Shown: piece after piece, positions 10,829-18,088 of the stretch
How the letters are laid out: each line of letters begins with the position of its first letter
Numbering within the stretch: the stretch's first letter is position 1
Assembly: GCA_003426165.1 (NCBI GenBank)
Contig: QUAH01000012.1
Coordinates: 47,575 to 111,574 of the forward strand
DNA: 64,000 bases
Direction: 5' to 3'
Source: Candidatus Saccharicenans subterraneus
GTDB taxonomy: Bacteria; Acidobacteriota; Aminicenantia; Aminicenantales; Saccharicenantaceae
Translations under genes and position numbers: made by a program
The notes under the pieces: model-generated
What the model was told of the DNA's origin: nothing
Database searches by the model: none
What the model saw: the letters and a program-made list of their open reading frames with translations, nothing else

Positions 10829-10970
10829 CGTCGTTTCTCCTTAAAAATGTGTGAGTTTTAAGAAATCAGGATGGCCCGAGGCTTATGGCCTAAGGCGGAA
10901 TCTTGATTGGCTGGTTAACGGTTACCATCATCAACCCCCATTAAAAATTTGCTCCCGCGCACCTTTATCA

Positions 10971-10999
10971 TTTAAGCCGGAGCCCATCCCCGGCTTAAA
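10971..10999. terminator. Hairpin at the end of the XRE/ImmA-like gene
   Basis: TTTAAGCCGG (10971-10980) and CCGGCTTAAA (10990-10999) form a perfect 10-bp stem around a 9-nt loop, overlapping the stop codon of the regulator gene at 10995. It is symmetrical and A/T-tailed on both sides but lacks a long T-run, so termination would be modest. It separates the XRE gene from ARPP-1. Confidence 0.4.
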
Positions 11000-12248
11000 A
11001 TATCTCTCCCATTTCTTTTTTTATTTCTTCCGGAGTGGTCTCGGCCAGGGCGGCAGCTCTCTCCGGGTCCAGGATTTCCGAGGAAACGGCGTAGTGCAGC
11101 AGCCTCCTGAACCGGGATGGATTCTCTTCGCCCCGGTATTCGACCGGTTCCTTCCACAGCCAGCCCTTTTCGTTCATCATTTCCCTGAAAGAACGAAAAC
11201 GCCTTTCGGTGACCAGCTCCAGGTCTAAGGCCCGGCGCATGATGGCCTGGAGGGAAATTCCGTACCTGGCCTTGATTTCAGCCAGCTCGCTGAAGGCGAT
11301 TTTCCTTCCGGCCGGGAGGAAGTATTCTTCCAGGATCCTGGCCGGGAGCAGGAAGGCAGCCGCGAACCTGTTATAGAGCCTGATGGTGTCCGGGTCGTTG
11401 GCCAGGCCGAACAGAACCTGGGCCAGCTCCGAAGCGGCCCTGAACCTGACCCTGTCCACCGGAAGGCTATTCTCCACGGCGATGAAGGGCTGACCGCGGT
11501 AAAAACCGGACTGGCTTTCAAATTTTTCCGGGCTGGCCAGCCTGAAGGTCTTGATGCCACGCTCTTCCAGGAAGGTCAGCAGGTTGGTCACCGCCCCGGT
11601 TCCAAGGTCCCAGTGCCGCCGCAGGTCTTCAGCCGCCTTTTCCGCTTCTTCCAGTTTTATGATTTTCAGCCTGAAGGGTGGCTCGAATACTTTTTCCTGC
11701 CGCAGCAGCTTTTCCAGCCAGAGGTAGTTCTTCATTTTTTCAGAAAGGATTATTCTCAGGGCGATGGCCTGTTTCCTGGGAAGACGCGGCTCCGGTCTCA
11801 GTTCTATTTCTTCTTCGGGAATAAGATCGGCCCAGGTCTTCTGCAGGTGCCGGGCTCTCCTGGCGGGCGTGGGCAAGATTTCACCTGGACTATAGCAGGC
11901 GTATATTTCGGTTTTTAAGGGCTTAACGTCCCTTGGTGTTCGCCTGCTAACCCTGGCTCCTTGCGGCGGGCAGGCCCGAATCTCTGCCGTGAATTCTTCC
12001 GGTTTCTCCGGTACTTCTTCCGGAATATCCGGGGAAGGAGGGATCTCGAGGACCTGGAGGAGGTGTTCCAGTACCTCGGGGGATGGGCTGATCAGGCCTT
12101 TTTCGTACTTGGCAATGGCCTGCCTGGTTACAATTCCCCCGAGCTTCTGGGCCAGGTCCTCGAGACTGAGGCCGGCCTTCAAGCGGGCTGCCCTCAACCT
12201 TAAAGGAAAGGTTGCGTCCAACCCGGGTCTGTCGCTGGTGCCACCCAT
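10995..12248 (-). CDS. XRE regulator with degenerate ImmA/IrrE-like domain
   Basis: The 417-residue protein has an N-terminal Cro/C1-type helix-turn-helix (about residues 15-72: LRAARLKAGLSLEDLAQKLG..ITRQAIAKYEKG-like pattern) and a C-terminal half shaped like ImmA/IrrE peptidases, including the NRFAAAFLLP helix. The zinc motif HExxH is changed to SELAQ: Ser273 and Gln277 stand where the two histidines are expected, only Glu274 remains, and the third ligand is also not evident. It therefore looks like a non-catalytic sensor derived from a peptidase. I placed the start at the ATG at 12248, which has GAAGGAAGC and lies behind a consensus promoter; an upstream in-frame ATG would put 45 unrelated residues across that promoter. 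Confidence 0.85.
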   Translation of the reverse strand: MGGTSDRPGLDATFPLRLRAARLKAGLSLEDLAQKLGGIVTRQAIAKYEKGLISPSPEVLEHLLQVLEIPPSPDIPEEVPEKPEEFTAEIRACPPQGARVSRRTPRDVKPLKTEIYACYSPGEILPTPARRARHLQKTWADLIPEEEIELRPEPRLPRKQAIALRIILSEKMKNYLWLEKLLRQEKVFEPPFRLKIIKLEEAEKAAEDLRRHWDLGTGAVTNLLTFLEERGIKTFRLASPEKFESQSGFYRGQPFIAVENSLPVDRVRFRAASELAQVLFGLANDPDTIRLYNRFAAAFLLPARILEEYFLPAGRKIAFSELAEIKARYGISLQAIMRRALDLELVTERRFRSFREMMNEKGWLWKEPVEYRGEENPSRFRRLLHYAVSSEILDPERAAALAETTPEEIKKEMGEIF

Positions 12249-12269
12249 TGCTTCCTTCTTTCGGTTTAC

Positions 12270-12298
12270 AATATAAGCCCAAAAAAGACATTTGTCAA
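12270..12298 (-). promoter_or_regulatory. Consensus sigma-70 promoter of the XRE gene
   Basis: TTGACA (12293-12298) and TATATT (12270-12275) are separated by 17 nt on the minus strand; the ATG at 12248 lies about 22 nt past the -10. This near-perfect promoter supports the downstream start codon and excludes the longer reading. The A/T-rich spacer may hold the operator for autoregulation, but no clear palindrome is visible. Confidence 0.75.
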
Positions 12299-12667
12299 CT
12301 CTTTTTTTATTTTTTTTGCATAATTTTAAAAATTTTTCTGGATAAGGCAGAAAATTATTGATTTCAGGACACTTAGAAGGCACAGTTGCGACTAAATATA
12401 AGGGAAGATTTGGTTGGAAACGGCTAATGATAAGCTGCTTTGATCATGTTTTCGGACCGACGAGCCTCTCGGTAACACAGCCTTCGTTTCTATTATTTCG
12501 GGGGCTAAAGCTGGCTTCCCGCCTTGAAGACGGCCGGGTGGCGTCCGATTGGCTGGCGGTGCCGAATTTTCCGGTTAAAATCCACGTCCGGCCTGCAACT
12601 TATTCACCGGTGTTGCTTTTTATTAAATGTGGAAGGGCCGGGCTACCCCTGTCGGGTGAAAGACAGA
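12299..12667. other. Intergenic region without recognised gene
   Basis: This stretch separates the divergent XRE and secretion-operon promoters. It begins with a long A/T-rich tract (12300-12345). I looked for riboswitch-like cores such as c-di-GMP motifs and for tRNA and found none. A 111-codon plus frame crosses it but has no ribosome-binding site or family resemblance. Confidence 0.4.
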
Positions 12668-12696
12668 TTGACATAATCGGGGAGCTAACTTAAGAT
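12668..12696 (+). promoter_or_regulatory. sigma-70-type promoter of the secretion/pilus operon
   Basis: TTGACA (12668-12673) and TAAGAT (12691-12696) are separated by 17 nt, 28 nt before the first ATG at 12724. No other strong promoter is visible in the next 7.5 kb, where genes are closely spaced or overlap, so this probably drives all seven genes. Confidence 0.65.
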
Positions 12697-12723
12697 AAAG
12701 CCAAAGCGAGAGTTGATAACCAA

Positions 12724-13926
12724 ATGCCTGCTTTTATCTGCCGCATCGTAACGTCGGATGGCCGCATTCTAAGGGAAACGCTGGAGGCAGCCTCGGCCGA
12801 GGATTGTCGCCGAACCCTTGAAGCTGAGGGGCTGTGCGTCCTGTCGATTCGCAAGGAGCTCAGGATTTCTCAGGTCAGGCTGTTCGGAAAGCGCCTTAAA
12901 CCGGCCGAATTTATCCTTTTCAACCAGGAGCTGGTGGCCCTGCTCAAGGCCGGTTATCCAGTGCTCAAAAGCCTTGAGCTGGTGGAAAAGCGGGTGGAAA
13001 ATCCCTTTCTTCTGGACATCATCAGGCAGGTGGAGGCTGAAGTCCGCGGGGGAAAGACTCTGTCCGAAGCCTTCTCTCCCTATGAGAATCTTTTTTCCAA
13101 GGTCTACACGGCTTCGCTGATGGCCGGAGAAAGAAGTGGGAACCTGCCGGGCTCCCTGGCCAGGTACATCCAGTACGCAAAAATCATTGACCAGACCCGG
13201 AGCCGGGTGCGTTCGGCCCTGCTTTATCCAACGCTCCTGGTCATATTCTCGGCCATACTGATCGGGCTGCTGGTCGGATTGGTTCTTCCCCGGTTCGCCA
13301 CTTTTTATGCCGACTTCGGGGCCCAGCTCCCGGGCCTGACCAGGTTTCTGCTCAGACTGGCCATTTTTATCAGGGCCAACCTGCTCTGGTTCGGCCTTCT
13401 GTTTCTGGCCCTAATCATTACCTACCTGGTCATCAGGCGCCGGGATTCTTTTATTGTTTTCAAGGACCGCCTCAAGCTGCGCCTGCCCTTTTCCCGCTTC
13501 TTGGTTTCGGACTCGGCCGTGGCCCTTTACAGCCGTACTCTGGGGCTGCTCCTGGAAGCCGGGATCACCCTGCTGTCTTCGGTCAGCGTGGCTGCGTTTT
13601 CTGTGCCCAACCGGTTTATTTCATCCAGGTTGCTATCGGTGGCCGATAGCCTCAAGAACGGTCTGAGCCTTTACGACTCGCTGCAGAAGGCCGGGGTGCT
13701 GCCCCAGCTGGCCATGGACATGATCAGGATCGGCGAAAGTTCGGCCAACCTGCCCGGCATGCTGGCCGAGGTGGCTGACTTTTATGACGAGCGGCTGAGG
13801 GACCGGATTCAGACCCTGGTTTCCCTGATTGAGCCGGTTATCATCATATTTATCGGCCTGGTGGCCGCGGGTATGATATTATCTATATATCTTCCGATTT
13901 TTAACATCATCAGGATAACCAGGTGA
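12724..13926 (+). CDS. gspF: Type II secretion/type IV pilus inner-membrane platform protein (GspF/PilC)
   Basis: The 400-residue protein has two copies of the T2SSF domain (about residues 55-175 and 260-380) and three TM segments (about 155-190, 205-240 and 370-395), as in GspF/PilC. This protein sits in the inner membrane and couples the assembly ATPase to pilin polymerisation. The N-terminal 50 residues (ICRIVTSDGRILRETLEAAS) match the short beta-rich lead of the family. The ribosome-binding site is weak. It is the first gene of the operon, 16 nt before the ATPase gene. Confidence 0.93.
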   Translation: MPAFICRIVTSDGRILRETLEAASAEDCRRTLEAEGLCVLSIRKELRISQVRLFGKRLKPAEFILFNQELVALLKAGYPVLKSLELVEKRVENPFLLDIIRQVEAEVRGGKTLSEAFSPYENLFSKVYTASLMAGERSGNLPGSLARYIQYAKIIDQTRSRVRSALLYPTLLVIFSAILIGLLVGLVLPRFATFYADFGAQLPGLTRFLLRLAIFIRANLLWFGLLFLALIITYLVIRRRDSFIVFKDRLKLRLPFSRFLVSDSAVALYSRTLGLLLEAGITLLSSVSVAAFSVPNRFISSRLLSVADSLKNGLSLYDSLQKAGVLPQLAMDMIRIGESSANLPGMLAEVADFYDERLRDRIQTLVSLIEPVIIIFIGLVAAGMILSIYLPIFNIIRITR

Positions 13927-13942
13927 AATAGAGGAGGACAAT

Positions 13943-15553
13943 TTGCCAAAGGGTGATGCCAACGGGCTCCTGCTGGCCGAGGAGCTGGAAGCCAAGAAAC
14001 TGGCTGAGAAATACCGGGTACCTTACCTTGACCTGAGCAGGCAGGAACTCGACCGCGACCTGGTGCAGTCTTTCCCGGTTGACTTTCTTTACCGGTATAA
14101 CTTTGTTCCACTGCACGATACCGGCCGGGTCCTTCAGATTGCCATCGCCGACCCCTCCGACCTGGCGGCCATTGACAGCATTGAGACCTTTGCCGGAAAA
14201 AAGGTGGAAGTGTTCGCGGCCAGTAAGAGGGGTGTCCAGGAAGCCCTGCGGCGCAGCGAGGCCGCGGCCCAGGTGCTGAAGGAAGCCACCGAGGGCTTTG
14301 TCCGCCAGGTGGTGGAGAAGGAGACCGGCGAAGAAGAAGACGTAATTACCATCGAGAAGCTGACCGAGCAGGACGGCTCCATCATCAAGCTGGTCAATAC
14401 CATCATCTTCACCGCCGTCCAGAAACGGGCCAGCGACATCCACATCGAATCCAAGGAAAATTTTGTCCGGGTTAAGTACCGCATTGACGGGGTCCTGACC
14501 GAGGCCATGGAGCCGCTCAGCCGCCAGTTCCAGTCGCTGATCATCTCGCGCATCAAGATCATGTCCGACCTGGACATCTCAGAGCGACGGGTCCCCCAGG
14601 ACGGGCGTTTCCGCCTTAAAATCAAGGACAAGACCATAGATTTCCGGGTGTCAATCATGCCCTGCATCTACGGGGAGGACGCGGTCATCCGCATCCTTGA
14701 CAAGGAGATGATCACCGAGGCTTTCGCCGAGCTGCGTCTGGACCTGCTCGGTTTTTCTGATTATGTTCTGCGAAAGTTCCGGCGATACATCTACCAGCCC
14801 TACGGCATGGTCCTGGTGACCGGGCCAACCGGAAGCGGCAAAACCACCACCCTGTATGCTGCCCTGACTGAAATTAAATCTCCCGAGGATAAGATCATCA
14901 CCATCGAGGACCCCGTTGAATACCAGATAGAAGGTATCACCCAGATCCAGGTCAACGAGAAAAAAGGGTTGACCTTTGCCCGGGGTCTGCGCTCCATCCT
15001 GCGGCATGACCCGGACAAGATCATGGTGGGCGAAATCCGGGACCCGGAAACCGCCCAGATTGCCATCCAGTCGGCCCTGACCGGGCACCTGGTTTTTACG
15101 ACAGTTCACGCCAACAACGTCTTTGACGTTATCGGCCGTTTCCTGCACATGCAGGTTGACCCTTACAGCTTCATCTCGGCCCTGAACTGCATCCTGGCCC
15201 AGCGATTGGTGCGGGTACTCTGTCCCAGGTGCAAGGCTGCGGTCAAGTATGACGATGTCACCCTGGAACTTTCAGGACTGAACCCCGACCGGTTCCGGAA
15301 TATGACCTTCTACGAGCCCCGCGGGTGCAGCGATTGTCATGGCACCGGTTACAAGGGCCGGACGGCCATTGCCGAGTTGCTGGAGCTTTCGGATAATATC
15401 AGGGAGATGATCCTGGCCAGGAAGCCACTGTCGGAAGTTAAGAAAGTCGCCCAGGAAGAAGGGATGATTCCCCTGCGGCAGTCCGGCCTGGAAAAGGTTC
15501 TTTCCGGCGTTACCAGCCTGAAGGATTTGAACAAAGTCACCTTCGTCGAGTGA
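13943..15553 (+). CDS. gspE: Secretion/pilus assembly ATPase (GspE/PilB)
   Basis: The 536-residue protein starts with TTG after GGAGGACAA, which fixes the start. Residues 1-130 form the MshEN/T2SSE N-terminal domain. The ATPase core has Walker A GPTGSGKT at 294-301 and the Walker B region VGEIRDPETA near 360. A C4 zinc-finger follows (Cys427, Cys430, Cys462, Cys465), the mark of the GspE/PilB extension class rather than the PilT retraction class. It hydrolyses ATP to power pseudopilus or pilus growth at the cytoplasmic face of GspF. No PilT-like gene is in the window. Confidence 0.95.
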   Translation: MPKGDANGLLLAEELEAKKLAEKYRVPYLDLSRQELDRDLVQSFPVDFLYRYNFVPLHDTGRVLQIAIADPSDLAAIDSIETFAGKKVEVFAASKRGVQEALRRSEAAAQVLKEATEGFVRQVVEKETGEEEDVITIEKLTEQDGSIIKLVNTIIFTAVQKRASDIHIESKENFVRVKYRIDGVLTEAMEPLSRQFQSLIISRIKIMSDLDISERRVPQDGRFRLKIKDKTIDFRVSIMPCIYGEDAVIRILDKEMITEAFAELRLDLLGFSDYVLRKFRRYIYQPYGMVLVTGPTGSGKTTTLYAALTEIKSPEDKIITIEDPVEYQIEGITQIQVNEKKGLTFARGLRSILRHDPDKIMVGEIRDPETAQIAIQSALTGHLVFTTVHANNVFDVIGRFLHMQVDPYSFISALNCILAQRLVRVLCPRCKAAVKYDDVTLELSGLNPDRFRNMTFYEPRGCSDCHGTGYKGRTAIAELLELSDNIREMILARKPLSEVKKVAQEEGMIPLRQSGLEKVLSGVTSLKDLNKVTFVE

Positions 15554-15557
15554 GCGG

Positions 15558-16451
15558 ATGAGTCTGGGAGAAAGAATCAGGCGGTATTTTCTGGAGCAGC
15601 CGAAGCCGTCGGCTGTCTTCCAGATTGCTCCCTCTTACTTTGCCGCCCTGAAGACCGGACCGGAGGACCAGTTAACCGCAGATGATTACGTCTACCACCC
15701 GATTTCTTCCGGCCTGGTCGAAGCCCAGCTTCTTCAGAAAAACATTGTCCAGCCCGGCCTGTTGCAGGAACTCATCAGGAAGACCTGGAGAAAATTCAAG
15801 CCGCGCGGTCATTCGGTCACAGTCATTCTGCCTGAAATGAGTGCCCGGGCCTTTATCTTTCAGCTGGAAAGTGCCAGCCTGACCCCGGCCGAACAGGTCA
15901 GGTTCGTAGAATGGAAACTGGAACATCATCTTTCCCATCCCCTTGACCGGGTTCGTTATTCCTACCAGACCTTCAATTCGGGAAAAGAGAGAAAGGTGCT
16001 GGTGGTCTGCATCGGAGAAGAGGTGGCGGCCGAGTACGAGGCGATATTTTCAGAAAACAAGATGCATCCCGGCAAGTTGACCATACCCTCGCTTTCGGTG
16101 CTGAACCTCGTGGTCAGGGCCGGGGCTGAAGCCAGGGACTTTCTGCTGGTCGATGCCGACCTCGACTACCTGAGCCTGGTGGCCGTGCTGGATGGCGCTC
16201 CATACCTTTACCGGCAGAAACAGCTCTGGCCGGATAACGAAACCAACCGGACCGCCATCCTGAAAGAGGCCGAGAACACTGTCAATTTCCTGGAAGATAA
16301 AATTCGCAGAAAGCCGTCCCTGGTCTATGTCCGGTCCAACCTGGGAAACCCGGTCTGGTTGACGACCGAGATGGAAAAGTTGCTCGGTCTCAGGGTGGAA
16401 GAGGTTATGACCGAGCAACAATTTCTGGCTCCTCTATTCGGGGGACAATAA
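15558..16451 (+). CDS. pilM: PilM/GspL-like cytoplasmic assembly protein
   Basis: The 297-residue protein lies 4 nt after the ATPase gene and before a PilN-like gene, the usual place of PilM. Sequence features fit an actin-like PilM/GspL fold: LVDADLDYLSLVAVLDG around residue 195 resembles the phosphate-binding beta-hairpin region. It has no TM segment. PilM normally binds the N-terminal tail of PilN and links the platform to the ATPase. Sequence conservation is low, so the assignment rests on order, size and the weak fold signature. Confidence 0.7.
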   Translation: MSLGERIRRYFLEQPKPSAVFQIAPSYFAALKTGPEDQLTADDYVYHPISSGLVEAQLLQKNIVQPGLLQELIRKTWRKFKPRGHSVTVILPEMSARAFIFQLESASLTPAEQVRFVEWKLEHHLSHPLDRVRYSYQTFNSGKERKVLVVCIGEEVAAEYEAIFSENKMHPGKLTIPSLSVLNLVVRAGAEARDFLLVDADLDYLSLVAVLDGAPYLYRQKQLWPDNETNRTAILKEAENTVNFLEDKIRRKPSLVYVRSNLGNPVWLTTEMEKLLGLRVEEVMTEQQFLAPLFGGQ

Positions 16452-17026
16452 TGGGCAATCGTCACCACAGAAACGGCTGGACCCTGGTCATCAACCTGGC
16501 CAGGGAACCGCGGCGTAACCGCCGCCCCTATCGTTTTATGGTGATTGGCCTGAGCTTGCTGATTTTAGCGGCGGTGGTGGTCCTGGTGCTGTTCAACCTG
16601 AAAAGTCTGGCTCAGTTCCGAGAACTAAGACAGGCCAACCAGAGCCTTGAAGAAAAAAAGACCGGCCTGACCGCCGAAAACCGCCAGCTCGGCCGGGAGC
16701 TGGACAACCTGCGCCGTAGCTACCGCGAGCCGGTGGATGAGATCAACAGCCTCCTGGAAAGGAAGAGTTTCTCCTGGGTCCTGTTCTTCAACCGGATCGA
16801 GGAAGCCCTGCCCCCGGGAAGCTTTCTTCAGGCTCTGAACCCACCCGCTTCCCCGGGCAGCCGGGAATTCAGGGCCAGGGTGGCCCTCGGCAGCCGGGAA
16901 GAACTGGCCCAGCTCATCAAGAACCTGCAGCTTCAGAAATTTGAGGAGGTCCGGGTCCTGAATGAAAATTATCAGAATAACAAATTTCAGGTGGAGATGA
17001 CTTTCAGAGATGCCGGGGTCGATTGA
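16451..17026 (+). CDS. pilN: PilN-like assembly protein
   Basis: The 191-residue protein begins with a basic segment containing INLAREPRRNRRPYR, the PilN-type motif that binds PilM, then one TM helix (about 29-49), a coiled coil (about 52-100, QSLEEKKTGLTAENRQLGRELDNL-like heptads) and a small ferredoxin-like domain. It overlaps the pilM stop by one base, so translation is coupled. In type IV pilus and type II systems the PilN-PilO pair makes the periplasmic alignment ring. Confidence 0.8.
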   Translation: MGNRHHRNGWTLVINLAREPRRNRRPYRFMVIGLSLLILAAVVVLVLFNLKSLAQFRELRQANQSLEEKKTGLTAENRQLGRELDNLRRSYREPVDEINSLLERKSFSWVLFFNRIEEALPPGSFLQALNPPASPGSREFRARVALGSREELAQLIKNLQLQKFEEVRVLNENYQNNKFQVEMTFRDAGVD

Positions 17027-17579
17027 GTTACTGAGCCAGCCGGAAAGGAAACGCCTGAGAGGGCTCGGCCTGGCTGCAGCCTTTCTGGTAATGTTGGTGA
17101 TTGTCTCTTTATTTTTCTGGAGCTCACGTCTTAACGGTATCAGGTCAGAAGCTGTCCGCCTGACGGCGGAACTGGAAAAAATCAGCAGCCAGAATGAAAA
17201 GGCCAGGCAGGAGTTCCAGGGCTGGCAGGAAACCAGGAAAGACCTGGAAGAGCTGGAGACCGGGGCTTTCTACCAGGGAGCCGATGGCCTGGAAGCTTTT
17301 CGCCAGGACCTGAAGAGCCTGTTTCAGCAAAGCGGGCTGGCCATGCCGCCGATCAACTACCAGTATGATGAAAGCGGCAAGAAACAATTTAACCGGATGG
17401 CCGCTTCGTTTGCCGTGAGGCTCAGTTACCCTGTATTAAAAAAATTCCTGTACCGGGTTGAGACCTGGCCCCGAATCCTGGTGCTTGAACAGATAAATTT
17501 CCAGAAAATAGATAATGCCACCGGGGCCCTTGACCTGAGAATCACGCTTTCCGGGTATTACCATGAAAAGACTCAATAA
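17010..17579 (+). CDS. pilO: PilO/GspM-like assembly protein
   Basis: The 189-residue protein has a short cytoplasmic tail, a TM helix (about 17-37), a coiled coil (about 45-80) and a C-terminal ferredoxin-like domain (about 90-185), the PilO plan. It overlaps the pilN gene by 17 nt and the next gene by 17 nt. It is expected to pair with PilN and contact the PilP-like protein. Confidence 0.75.
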   Translation: MPGSIELLSQPERKRLRGLGLAAAFLVMLVIVSLFFWSSRLNGIRSEAVRLTAELEKISSQNEKARQEFQGWQETRKDLEELETGAFYQGADGLEAFRQDLKSLFQQSGLAMPPINYQYDESGKKQFNRMAASFAVRLSYPVLKKFLYRVETWPRILVLEQINFQKIDNATGALDLRITLSGYYHEKTQ

Positions 17580-18087
17580 AAGGCTCGGGCCGGCAACCGG
17601 CAGACACCTGGCTGCCTTAAGCCTGGCCGTGATTTTCTGCCTGGCGCTGGTCGCGGGAGAAGGGTGGGCTACAACCGGGCAGGGAACTTCACCGGGACAG
17701 CCCGAAACCCGAACCGGCGCTTCGTTTATTAAAAAGGAATTGTTAGACAGGTTGAAGCCCGAGATGGCCGCGGTCAAGCGCGACCCCTTTCGGCCGGTTT
17801 CAACCGGGGCGGTCAGGGGGCCGGCCAGAAGAGCAGTTCCTGCCGAGGCCGAAGACCATCCGGTTCGCCAGGCTTCTATTCTGGAAAGCTTAAACCTCAG
17901 TTGCTCCGGGCTGGTTACTTCCGGGGATAAGAAGATGGCCCTGATCCTGGTTGACGGCCAGGCCATCACCCTGGCCGAGGGGGAAGAATTGATTCCCGGG
18001 ATCAGGCTGACCAGGATCGCGGCCGACGAGGTCATATTCCAGGATGACCAGGGCAATTCCAGGAAGGTCAGGGTAAAGGAGAAATAG
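17563..18087 (+). CDS. pilP: PilP/GspC-like pilot-linker protein
   Basis: The 174-residue protein has a signal/anchor segment (about 15-36), a flexible Pro/Arg-rich linker and a C-terminal HR-type beta domain (about 105-174: LSCSGLVTSGDKKMALILVDG...LRVKEK pattern). The motif KRDPFRP near residue 68 is typical of PilP and GspC family linkers. It should connect the PilN-PilO ring to the secretin in the next gene. It overlaps the pilO gene and ends one base before the secretin ATG. Confidence 0.75.
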   Translation: MKRLNKRLGPATGRHLAALSLAVIFCLALVAGEGWATTGQGTSPGQPETRTGASFIKKELLDRLKPEMAAVKRDPFRPVSTGAVRGPARRAVPAEAEDHPVRQASILESLNLSCSGLVTSGDKKMALILVDGQAITLAEGEELIPGIRLTRIAADEVIFQDDQGNSRKVRVKEK

Positions 18088-18088
18088 G

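Noticed and set aside
12358..12693. 111-codon ORF before the secretion operon
   Set aside because: No ribosome-binding site or family resemblance, and it overlaps the operon promoter.
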